A stretch of DNA of 47,922 nt from Paludibacteraceae bacterium. GTDB taxonomy: Bacteria > Bacteroidota > Bacteroidia > Bacteroidales > Paludibacteraceae. The DNA lies in NCBI GenBank assembly GCA_024399535.1, contig JAKSNU010000004.1:1-47922 (forward strand), in the 5' to 3' direction. Below the pieces are notes generated by a model. That model saw only the letters and a list, made by a program, of their open reading frames with translations, was not told the DNA's origin and searched no databases. Within the stretch, counting starts at the first letter, position 1; the number at the start of each line of letters is the position of its first letter. The position numbers and the translations under genes were made by a program. Of the stretch, positions 16,135 through 23,497 are shown one piece after another.

Positions 16135-16938
16135 TCAATATAATTTTGGGAAAACCCTTTTTAATTTATCTTTGTCAAACTCGTCAGCAAACTCTTCTTC
16201 GTATTTGTGATATATCGAATTTGCCCTTGGAACAAGATTTGCCATAGTCCAAATTACAAACATTGCTCCTGCTGCACTCCACGTCATAATTGCAAATCCT
16301 GTCCATTCTACAATTTCACCAAAATAATTTGCTGACGTTACATATTTGTACATACCCTTCTTAGGCAGATAATGTTTAGTATCACCAGGTTCTCTCAAAT
16401 GTCTGATTACATAATCGCTGTGCAGATTGATAAAGAAGCCCATGAAAAAGACTATCACACCAAGTATGAACTTAGGCGATGTCAGCCAATTATCGTAATA
16501 CCCTTCTGGCGCAAGAAAAAATATCCATTCTCCTTGCATATATCCATTCACGAGATTGAATATTATTCCCATTGACATTATAGCTATTGGCATCTTGCTT
16601 TTGCCTTTCAATAAAAATGGAAATATAAATGACCTTTGGAAATAATGTAATTCAAAAAACAAAAAGAACAAAAAATACGGAACTTCAAATTGTCTATCGC
16701 CACTCTTCAGCCAGAAATACAATAAAACGAAGAAAACTGGGCACTCCATAAGCACCCAAGCCAACTTATTATTTATAGCAGGACCCCATTTTTTAGATAT
16801 CATTTTGCCATAACCAGCATCTACGAAATAGAGGGAAACGAACACAATCAATGCTATAATTGCCATAATAATTAGCAATAAATCAAACTGTTGAGTATCT
16901 AATACAAGACCTTGAATCAACTCTTTAGTATTTTCCAT
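16135..16938 (-). CDS. Steroid 5-alpha-reductase family membrane protein
   Basis: 267 aa with six or seven hydrophobic segments. The C-terminal half matches the 3-oxo-5-alpha-steroid 4-dehydrogenase domain: FELHYFQRSFIFPF, then GMYKYVTSANYFGEIVEW, and MANLVPRANSIYHKYEEEF near the end. The Asn, Tyr, Arg and Glu residues in these strings form the NADPH and substrate site in the family. Family members reduce the 4,5 double bond of 3-oxo-delta4-steroids to the 5-alpha (allo) form in the membrane. It is first in a unit with an OYE-type reductase and a short-chain dehydrogenase, the trio reported to make isoallolithocholic acid in gut Bacteroidales. The actual substrate here is unproven. Confidence 0.85.
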   Translation of the reverse strand: MENTKELIQGLVLDTQQFDLLLIIMAIIALIVFVSLYFVDAGYGKMISKKWGPAINNKLAWVLMECPVFFVLLYFWLKSGDRQFEVPYFLFFLFFELHYFQRSFIFPFLLKGKSKMPIAIMSMGIIFNLVNGYMQGEWIFFLAPEGYYDNWLTSPKFILGVIVFFMGFFINLHSDYVIRHLREPGDTKHYLPKKGMYKYVTSANYFGEIVEWTGFAIMTWSAAGAMFVIWTMANLVPRANSIYHKYEEEFADEFDKDKLKRVFPKLY

Positions 16939-16972
16939 ATACTTTTAATTTATTCATTATGCATTTAAGTTG

Positions 16973-17004
16973 CAAAGGTAGGAATTATTTTTTATATGAG
17001 CAAG
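16973..17004 (-). promoter_or_regulatory. Promoter of the steroid-reductase-like operon
   Basis: On the minus strand: CTTG (17004-17001), 20 nt, TACCTTTG (16980-16973). The -33 box has one mismatch. The predicted start is near 16966, about 28 nt before the ATG at 16938. Confidence 0.6.
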
Positions 17005-17024
17005 CGAAAAGGCAAAAAATACTT

Positions 17025-17082
17025 AAAAAATATACGACAACCGCAAGCTTTCACATATAATGCTATAACTTGCGGCTGTCGT
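17025..17082 (-). terminator. Terminator of the HU gene
   Basis: ACGACAACCGCAAG (17034-17047) pairs with CTTGCGGCTGTCGT (17069-17082). The single mismatch is a G:U pair on the minus strand, and a U-run follows. The minus-strand bias fits HU, whose stop is at 17119. Confidence 0.8.
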
Positions 17083-17118
17083 ATTCTAAACTTTTCTGGG
17101 TATTGTACCCATTTTTGT

Positions 17119-17382
17119 TTATTTTTTCAAGTCAGCTCCAGCTTTAAACTTAACGACCTTCTTAGCAGGAATAACAATCTGCTTTTTGGTTGCAGGATTA
17201 ATACCCTTGCGCTCAGAACGCTCTATTATCTGGAAATTACCAAACCCGATAAGAGATACGCTTTCACCGTTCAAAAGTGCCTCCTTAATGCTATCCAACA
17301 CAGCATCAATTGCAACTTTTGAATCTACTTTTGTCATTTTAGCTTTTGCAGCTACTGACTCGACTAAGTCTTTCTTGTTCAT
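17119..17382 (-). CDS. hup: HU-family DNA-binding protein
   Basis: 87 aa, usual HU length (about 90). Small nucleoid protein that dimerises and bends DNA. It begins MNKKDLVESVAAKAKMTK and has the GESVSLIGFGNF core strand, then the beta-arm region RKGINPATKKQIVIPA and the C-terminal VVKFKAGADLKK. The frame extends to 17409, but the predicted transcription start is near 17415, leaving only about 6 nt, so the ATG at 17382 is the start. The arm carries the usual INPAT Pro that intercalates into DNA. It is monocistronic with a near-ideal promoter and its own terminator. Confidence 0.95.
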   Translation of the reverse strand: MNKKDLVESVAAKAKMTKVDSKVAIDAVLDSIKEALLNGESVSLIGFGNFQIIERSERKGINPATKKQIVIPAKKVVKFKAGADLKK

Positions 17383-17421
17383 AACAAAATTTTTTAAGAT
17401 TGATACCAATTATTTCCGCGC

Positions 17422-17453
17422 CAAAGGTAGATGTTTTTTTTTATATGAGCAAA
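17422..17453 (-). promoter_or_regulatory. Promoter of the HU gene
   Basis: On the minus strand: TTTG (17453-17450), 20 nt, TACCTTTG (17429-17422). This is consensus in both boxes and spacing and decides the HU start codon. Confidence 0.75.
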
Positions 17454-17533
17454 TGTTTTGTAATAAAATTTCAAAAAAAATATTTATAATAATTTTTGCC
17501 CTCAAATTTCTTTATAGTTTCCAAAAAAATTAT

Positions 17534-17541
17534 TACCTTTG
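17534..17541 (+). promoter_or_regulatory. -7 promoter element of the rhomboid-lpxB operon
   Basis: TACCTTTG followed by C, 26 nt before the ATG at 17568. No clear -33 TTTG at 19-21 nt. It excludes the upstream in-frame ATG at 17496. Confidence 0.55.
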
Positions 17542-17567
17542 CAACCCGAAAAATAAAGCAATCTGAT

Positions 17568-18308
17568 ATGCGTAAGGCTACCACTAACATAATAATAATT
17601 TCTGGTCTTGTTTGGCTCGCTTCCATCATTTTACCTGACCGTTTGGGCATTGATATTGTCAGATATTTAGGTCTTCACTATTGGCGCTCCGACTTTTTTA
17701 ACCCATTTCAGCTTGTTTCATACATTTTTATGCACGATACTTCCTCGTTCTCTCATATCTTCTTCAATATGTTTGGCGTTTGGATGTTTGGTCGTATGCT
17801 TGAAGATGTATGGGGCACACGCAAATTCATTTTCTTCTACCTTCTTGCAGGTGTTGGCGCAGGAATTGTTCAAGAAATCACTTGGATGATTGATCTCTCG
17901 CAAATTTCATCAGACTTCAACTCTGCAATAGCAGCTAATTCTGGAGAATCACTATCCCAATATCAATCTTTACTTATTTCTGGCGATATTACAACTGCTG
18001 GAGCAGAAGACCTCATTCAACTCCGCCAACAACTTTTCAACATGCGAGTCACAGTAGGAGCTTCGGGTGCTCTTTTCGGTATTCTGCTTGCCTTCGGTTG
18101 GCTATTCCCTGAAACTCGAATGTTCCTTTTATTCATACCAATTCCTATTCCATCACGCATATTTGTAGCCATTTATGCCGTCATAGAACTTATTTTGGGT
18201 GTTGTAGGACCGATGGATGGTATAGCTCATTTCGCTCACCTCGGAGGAATGCTTTTTGGTGCGATAATTCTATATATTTGGAAAAAACAAGGTAAACTAT
18301 ATCGATGA
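17568..18308 (+). CDS. Rhomboid-family intramembrane serine protease
   Basis: 246 aa from the ATG at 17568; the upstream in-frame ATG at 17496 precedes the promoter box. It has about six membrane segments. The catalytic Ser166 lies in GASGALFG and the partner His224 in AHLGGMLFG, the classical dyad arrangement. The N-terminal HIFFNMFGVWMFGRMLED motif corresponds to the conserved loop-1/TM2 region. Rhomboids cut transmembrane proteins within the bilayer; no substrate can be inferred. An insert of about 50 residues separates TM2-3 from the Ser helix (DLSQISSDFN onward). It is the first gene of a packed envelope operon, and its stop overlaps the next start (ATGA). Confidence 0.9.
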   Translation: MRKATTNIIIISGLVWLASIILPDRLGIDIVRYLGLHYWRSDFFNPFQLVSYIFMHDTSSFSHIFFNMFGVWMFGRMLEDVWGTRKFIFFYLLAGVGAGIVQEITWMIDLSQISSDFNSAIAANSGESLSQYQSLLISGDITTAGAEDLIQLRQQLFNMRVTVGASGALFGILLAFGWLFPETRMFLLFIPIPIPSRIFVAIYAVIELILGVVGPMDGIAHFAHLGGMLFGAIILYIWKKQGKLYR

Positions 18309-19393
18309 AATCTGATAACAACAAAATATTGAAAACAATAAACCGAATCTTCACCTTTGCTGTCCTAATTCTGTATGTGCTGGTACTTTATCTTCCTTTC
18401 CTACGTCCAGAACTAATACCTCATCTCAATTTTATTGGTATCGCTACGTTCCCTATCCTGCTTCTTCTCATCGCAGTTATAATAATCAATATATGTCACC
18501 GAAACATTATCCTCTCTCTTGTAGCAATAATTTCACTTCTTATCGGTTTCCCAACTTGGCGCAACACTTTTGTCTTCAATATCCCAGACGAACCAAACAT
18601 TGCCGGCCATAGTACTCAACTTCATCTTCTTTCTTACAACTTACATGATTTTACTTATACTGATTCTTCCCCAGACTCTATCCTATCATTCGTATCGCAT
18701 GGCAACTTCGACATTGTTTGCTTTCAAGAATATCATGATGCACAACTGAATTCTGGTAAATTTATTTCATCATCACTTGATTCAATTTTCCCTTACTCAC
18801 ACTTTGGTTATGGTCTGCGCAATCACGGCATTGCTCTCTTCTCCCGCTATCCTATCATAGATAAACCCAATGGTCGTTTTGGCGGGAATATTTACAATAG
18901 TGTATTTACCGATATCCTTGTCAATGATGATACTATCCGCATTATCAACAACCACCTTGAATCTACACACCTCAACGATGAGGAACGAGCCATCACATCA
19001 AAACTATCTGACAATAAGGATGACTCAATATACAATACAACATATGGACTACTAAAACACCTTGCTTCATCATCCATGAACAGAGCTCCTCAAGCTGATT
19101 CTGTGGCAGCTCTAATCGCTCGTACACCATACCCTGTTATTGTCATGGGCGATTTTAATGACATCCCACAATCATATACATACCACCGAATTATCTCTTC
19201 CGAAAACCACAAACTCCACGATGCCTATGCAACTGCTGGCAGATGGCTTTACTATTGGACTTATAATGACCATTGTTTTTTCCTTCCGATTGATCACATT
19301 ATCGTTTCTGACAACTTCAAAATTCTTGATGCGCACATCGATTATGTAAAATTCTCAGATCACAACCCTATTTCGACAATTGTTGAACTTTAA
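18305..19393 (+). CDS. Membrane-anchored endonuclease/exonuclease/phosphatase family protein
   Basis: 362 aa. Two or three N-terminal membrane segments (about residues 12-90) are followed by an EEP-fold hydrolase domain. Catalytic motifs in order are SYNLHDFTY, CFQEYHD (metal-binding Glu), GIALFSRYPI, NNHLEST, MGDFNDIP, IDHIIVSD and FSDHNPI (catalytic His). Family members cleave phosphodiester bonds in nucleic acids, lipids or sugar phosphates. The membrane anchor and envelope-gene neighbours suggest an extracytoplasmic lipid or glycan phosphate substrate, which is inference. It overlaps the rhomboid stop by 4 nt. Confidence 0.88.
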   Translation: MKSDNNKILKTINRIFTFAVLILYVLVLYLPFLRPELIPHLNFIGIATFPILLLLIAVIIINICHRNIILSLVAIISLLIGFPTWRNTFVFNIPDEPNIAGHSTQLHLLSYNLHDFTYTDSSPDSILSFVSHGNFDIVCFQEYHDAQLNSGKFISSSLDSIFPYSHFGYGLRNHGIALFSRYPIIDKPNGRFGGNIYNSVFTDILVNDDTIRIINNHLESTHLNDEERAITSKLSDNKDDSIYNTTYGLLKHLASSSMNRAPQADSVAALIARTPYPVIVMGDFNDIPQSYTYHRIISSENHKLHDAYATAGRWLYYWTYNDHCFFLPIDHIIVSDNFKILDAHIDYVKFSDHNPISTIVEL

Positions 19394-19415
19394 TATATAT
19401 TACATTAGTAAGAAT

Positions 19416-20135
19416 ATGTTCAGTATTTACATTAAAGAACTGAAATCATTTTTTGGCACTGCAATAGGATATATTGTCATCGCCATTTTTCTCCTTGCCA
19501 CAGGCTTGATGCTTTGGGTATTCCCTGGCAATTATAATATCATTGACCGTGGATATGCTGACCTTGAAGGTCTGTTTTTATTAGCACCTTGGCTATATCT
19601 CTTCCTCTGTCCAGCCGTAACTATGCGAATGATTGCCGAAGAGCGTCAAAATGGAACAATAGAATTGCTCGTCACTCGCCCAGTCTCAGGATGGGATATT
19701 GTCCTTGGCAAACTGTTTGCTGGTTGGACAGTTGTTTTCATAGCATTGCTTCCGACTTTAGTTTGGTTTGTCTCAATTAATTTGCTTGCCGAACCAGAAT
19801 ATAATGTTGACTATGCCCAATTCTGGGGTTCATGGTTAGGTCTCGTATTTCTTGCTGTCGTATTTATCTCCATTGGCATATTCGGCTCTTCATTAAGCAA
19901 AAATCAAATTGTGGTATTCATTCTTTCTGCGCTCATCTGCTTCACACTATATTATGGGTTTGAGCTTCTTGGTTCACTCTTCTCCGGTCGTATTGCATAT
20001 TCTCTCCGTAACATAGGAATTCACGAACATTATTCCTCAATAGCACGCGGTGTAATTGACTCTCGAGATATTATCTACTTCCTGTTCGTCTCTACTATAT
20101 TCGCATATTTTACAAAACTTCGTGTTAAGAAATAA
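19416..20135 (+). CDS. GldF-like ABC transporter permease
   Basis: 239 aa from the ATG at 19416; the frame starts at 19380 inside the preceding gene. ABC-2 type permease with six membrane segments: SFFGTAIGYIVIAIFLLATG, then MRMIAEERQNGTIELLVTRP, the conserved cytoplasmic motif of the family. It resembles GldF of gliding Bacteroidota, which works with GldG and the ATPase GldA. Here gldG does not follow and no ATPase is in the window, so partners must lie elsewhere or the protein has another role. It is followed 11 nt later by surE. Confidence 0.75.
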   Translation: MFSIYIKELKSFFGTAIGYIVIAIFLLATGLMLWVFPGNYNIIDRGYADLEGLFLLAPWLYLFLCPAVTMRMIAEERQNGTIELLVTRPVSGWDIVLGKLFAGWTVVFIALLPTLVWFVSINLLAEPEYNVDYAQFWGSWLGLVFLAVVFISIGIFGSSLSKNQIVVFILSALICFTLYYGFELLGSLFSGRIAYSLRNIGIHEHYSSIARGVIDSRDIIYFLFVSTIFAYFTKLRVKK

Positions 20136-20146
20136 AACAATTCCAT

Positions 20147-20893
20147 ATGAAAATATTGATTACTAATGACGATGGCATTCATGCTCCAGGAGTACACAAA
20201 CTTGCTGAAATGGCCTCACGTTACGGCGATGTGGTCGTTGTCGCACCTGACGGACCACGTTCAGCCCAATCTATGGCACTAACCATCACCATACCAATTT
20301 CTGCCAAAATTATTAAACGAGAACGTAACATAACGTGGTATCAATGCTCTGGCACTCCTGCTGATTGTGTGAAACTTGCCTGCAGTCAACTGCTCGATTC
20401 TGCTCCTGATATCATTCTCTCAGGCATTAATCATGGTTCTAATACAAGTGTCAATGTACTCTATTCTGGGACTATAGGTGCAGCTCTCGAAGGAGCAATG
20501 CACGATGTTCCTTCAATTGGATTCTCTATTTGTGACCACTCACTCGAAGTTTCTTTTGAATACTGCCTTCCTCTCTTCGAACAAGTCTTGGCAAACACTA
20601 TCAAATATGGACTTCCACATGATATCTGTCTAAATGTCAATGCACCTGTCGGCCCAGTACGTGGTATGCGCCTATGCCGTCAATCAGCAGGACGCTGGGC
20701 AAACGACTTCACTCGAGATAATGCACCACGTACAACAGATTTTTATTGGATGGTTGGCGATTTCTTTAATACAGAACCAGATGAAACTGCCGACCAGGCA
20801 TCTGTAGAGCTCGGATATGTCACAGTGGTACCCATCCAAATTGATATGACTGCCTACTCAGCCATGGAACATTGTAAGAAAATAGTTGAATGA
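20147..20893 (+). CDS. surE: 5'/3'-nucleotidase SurE
   Basis: 248 aa, family length. Divalent-metal-dependent nucleotidase and polyphosphatase acting on nucleoside monophosphates, linked to stationary-phase survival. The metal site is formed by D8 and D9 in MKILITNDDGIHAPG, the Ser of GPRSAQSM and the Asn of SGINHGSN. GTIGAALEGA and CSGTPADCVKLA are also diagnostic. It sits between the gldF-like gene and a small membrane protein followed by lpxB; surE and lpxB are often neighbours in Bacteroidales. Its stop overlaps the next start by 4 nt. Confidence 0.95.
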   Translation: MKILITNDDGIHAPGVHKLAEMASRYGDVVVVAPDGPRSAQSMALTITIPISAKIIKRERNITWYQCSGTPADCVKLACSQLLDSAPDIILSGINHGSNTSVNVLYSGTIGAALEGAMHDVPSIGFSICDHSLEVSFEYCLPLFEQVLANTIKYGLPHDICLNVNAPVGPVRGMRLCRQSAGRWANDFTRDNAPRTTDFYWMVGDFFNTEPDETADQASVELGYVTVVPIQIDMTAYSAMEHCKKIVE

Positions 20894-21183
20894 AAAAATT
20901 CCTTGACAATCCATATTTAGGACTTTTTATTGGATTACTCATACCTTTTGTCTTTGGGCTCCTTTTTCTTGACTCACTTCATATCCCCTTCAATATAGTC
21001 GAGATTCTCTCCTTTCTTCACACACCGAGCCTTATAGTCAAATTTATTTGCGTATCTCTCTTTCCAGACATGGGATTAGTATATATATTCTATTCTTTGG
21101 ATGCCTGGCGTTCCTGTCGCGGAATATTCTCAGCAATAGGAATATACACTATGGCAGCAATTATAGTATTCTTTATAATATGA
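20890..21183 (+). CDS. Small three-helix membrane protein between surE and lpxB
   Basis: 97 aa, unnamed. Three hydrophobic segments (LGLFIGLLIPFVFGLLFL, LIVKFICVSLFPDMGLVYIF and AIGIYTMAAIIVFFII) with little else. ATGA overlaps at both ends (with surE and with lpxB) argue that it is a real, coupled gene. Its position suggests a role in lipid A synthesis or membrane placement of LpxB, but nothing in the sequence proves this. Confidence 0.7.
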   Translation: MKKFLDNPYLGLFIGLLIPFVFGLLFLDSLHIPFNIVEILSFLHTPSLIVKFICVSLFPDMGLVYIFYSLDAWRSCRGIFSAIGIYTMAAIIVFFII

Positions 21184-22301
21184 AATATTTTCTGATTGCT
21201 GGCGAGGCATCAGGCGATTTACATGCCTCGCGACTGATGAAACACCTTATTCTTCGCGACCCTAACGCCGAATTTCGTTTCTTTGGCGGTGATAAAATGT
21301 CTCGTTATGGAGGATCACCTTTAATCCATTATCGTAATATGGCATTTATGGGATTTGTCAACGTTATACGCAATCTTGACAAAATCATTTCACTACACCG
21401 CCTTGCGCAACGCGAAGTTATACTTTTTCATCCTGACCATGTTATACTCGTTGATTATCCAGGTTTCAATCTATCTTTCGCCAAATTTGTAAAAGCCAAC
21501 CTGCCTAACACTATTGTTGACTACTATATAGCCCCAAAACTTTGGGCATGGAAAAGTTGGAGAATCCATACAATAAGCCGTTATATTGATAATATGTACA
21601 CTATATTCCCATTCGAAACAGAATGGTTCAAAAATCGTGGTTATGATGTACACTATGTCGGCAATCCATCAGTTGATGCCATTGACTCATTTCGGCGTCG
21701 CGGCTTTAACCGCAACTTATTCTTATCCGAACATGGCATAGCCGAACGCCCTTTGGTTCTATTACTTGCTGGCTCACGAATGCAGGAAATTAGAGATTGT
21801 CTGCCTATTATGGCATCTGTCGCAAAGCGTTTCCCCAATTACCAATTTATTGTTGCCGCTGCCCCAGGAATAAATATTGATATCTATCATCAACTTTTAA
21901 AAGGCACTGACCTTCTTGTACTTCAAAATGTAACCTATGAACTAATGTCCGTTGCTTCAGCAGCAATTGTCAATTCAGGTACTGCAACGCTCGAAGCTGC
22001 ACTTTTCCGACTTCCACAAGTAGTTGTATATAAAGTTTTCGGCGGTCGTCTTGCCATGATGCTCAAACCACTCGTCATTCATACTCGATTTGTGTCGCTT
22101 GTCAATATAATTGCAGGTCACGAAATAGTACGCGAACTTCTCGGTCACCATTTTACTGTAGATTCAGCTTCTGCTGAACTATCGCGCCTGCTTTCCGATG
22201 AGACATACCGAACATCGATTCTTGCAGGATACGACTACATTATCAATCTTCTCGGCAAACCTGGCGCACCATTGCGCATTGCCTCTTCCATTTGTAAATA
22301 A
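21180..22301 (+). CDS. lpxB: Lipid-A-disaccharide synthase
   Basis: 373 aa from the ATG at 21180, which overlaps the previous stop; the frame extends to 21048 within that gene. A GT-B glycosyltransferase at the inner membrane, it joins UDP-2,3-diacylglucosamine and lipid X into the tetraacyl disaccharide of lipid A. Diagnostic strings are FLIAGEASGDLHASRLM, FFGGDKM, the GFVNVIRNL helix, DYYIAPKLWAWKSWR, TIFPFETEWF, VGNPSVDAI, LLAGSRMQEI and VNSGTATLEAAL. All family landmarks are intact. It is the last gene of the operon, and its stop lies in the stem of a bidirectional terminator. Confidence 0.95.
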   Translation: MKYFLIAGEASGDLHASRLMKHLILRDPNAEFRFFGGDKMSRYGGSPLIHYRNMAFMGFVNVIRNLDKIISLHRLAQREVILFHPDHVILVDYPGFNLSFAKFVKANLPNTIVDYYIAPKLWAWKSWRIHTISRYIDNMYTIFPFETEWFKNRGYDVHYVGNPSVDAIDSFRRRGFNRNLFLSEHGIAERPLVLLLAGSRMQEIRDCLPIMASVAKRFPNYQFIVAAAPGINIDIYHQLLKGTDLLVLQNVTYELMSVASAAIVNSGTATLEAALFRLPQVVVYKVFGGRLAMMLKPLVIHTRFVSLVNIIAGHEIVRELLGHHFTVDSASAELSRLLSDETYRTSILAGYDYIINLLGKPGAPLRIASSICK

Positions 22302-22342
22302 AAGAATTGGACCACAGCAACCTGTAACCCAATTCTTTTATT
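22297..22342. terminator. Bidirectional terminator between lpxB and the barrel-protein gene
   Basis: AATAAAAGAATTGG (22297-22310) and CCAATTCTTTTATT (22329-22342) form a perfect 14-bp stem. The A-rich and T-rich arms serve both strands. The lpxB stop codon is inside the left arm. Confidence 0.85.
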
Positions 22343-22357
22343 CCGCCATCATCCCTC

Positions 22358-23482
22358 TTAATCCATTTTATCTCCGTTCCCTTTGACGTATATCGTATTT
22401 CTACTTTCCGACTCATTCTTCTTTTTCTGCTTCTTAATGGCCTTCTTAGCACGTTTATCTTGGTTTTTGGTTTCCCTTGGTGCTAAATTACGCCATGAAG
22501 CTCCTCGGTCTGTCTGCAGACAGTGACATTTCTGTGGAACAGGCATTTCAAACAAGAATGTCAACTTTGCACCAACATAAAGAGGATTGACATTTACGTT
22601 CTGCATAGAATGCGACTTATAATAAGGGCAAATAAGTAACTGCGATGGATCTTTGCAATTATAGCCCGCCTGTTCCGCCTGCTTATAATCAAACTGAGAC
22701 TTTATTTCGCCGTTATTATTGTAAACCGACAAGAAACCATACTCTGCATACGCACCCAATTTCAGTATCCATGGTCTGACATTATCACTTCCCTCACTAT
22801 GATATACTTCATATCCTATCTCAGCGATAGCAGATACATTCAAACCAAGCTGAATAGATACATCTTTTCCATCCATAGTCACTCCTGAACTATATTCAGT
22901 AAGATAATGATTTGGCATACTTTGGAAGTCGATGATATATCTATCGTATGTCGATGATGTTGTATATGTAGATTTTGGAGTAGTAGTTGCATAGAAATTA
23001 TATCCAACTTTGGCACCAACACCTATGTAGAAAGCATTTGCCCGAATACCAAACATAATTGGCACATTTCCATATACCGAAATCAAATCTTCATGCCAAT
23101 CCGAGAAATCATAGTGATAAGTATTCTCTCTCTGTTCGTTACGATAATATGAATCTGTATCATACATCATTGTGTCCAACCTCTCAATGCCTGCTCTAAG
23201 TCGTGAGGTTATCAACTGGCCCTCAATTCCTAAACTCATCCAAAACATTCTATACCTATATTCGTATCCGAAACCAATTGTTGCACCCATCAACCCAGGA
23301 ACCTTAAAATTAGGATTCTCATTCTTGAACCCAGGCGACAACATTGATGAATATCCGACACTGATTGGTAATGCTACATAATGGAACTCCGGATATTTGC
23401 GCTTCTGAGCCATTACATCGTTACTGCACAGGGTAATTGCAGCGATGAGCAATAATACTATTGTAATTATTCTTTGTCTCAT
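22358..23482 (-). CDS. Predicted outer membrane beta-barrel protein
   Basis: 374 aa. A signal peptide (MRQRIITIVLLLIAAITL, cleavage after VMAQ) is followed by alternating-residue beta strands typical of an outer-membrane barrel (FHYVALPISVGYSSML, ATIGFGYEYRYRMFWMSLGI, AFYIGVGAKVGYNFYA, YVGAKLTFLFEMP). The last 55 or so residues are different, very basic and lysine-rich (KRAKKAIKKQKKKN), and should sit outside the barrel. It lies 15 nt after the large type IX surface-protein gene and is probably co-transcribed with it. Such barrels often partner a secreted protein, but the function is not known. Confidence 0.7.
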   Translation of the reverse strand: MRQRIITIVLLLIAAITLCSNDVMAQKRKYPEFHYVALPISVGYSSMLSPGFKNENPNFKVPGLMGATIGFGYEYRYRMFWMSLGIEGQLITSRLRAGIERLDTMMYDTDSYYRNEQRENTYHYDFSDWHEDLISVYGNVPIMFGIRANAFYIGVGAKVGYNFYATTTPKSTYTTSSTYDRYIIDFQSMPNHYLTEYSSGVTMDGKDVSIQLGLNVSAIAEIGYEVYHSEGSDNVRPWILKLGAYAEYGFLSVYNNNGEIKSQFDYKQAEQAGYNCKDPSQLLICPYYKSHSMQNVNVNPLYVGAKLTFLFEMPVPQKCHCLQTDRGASWRNLAPRETKNQDKRAKKAIKKQKKKNESESRNTIYVKGNGDKMD

Positions 23483-23497
23483 ATCTGTGTCCTCCCG

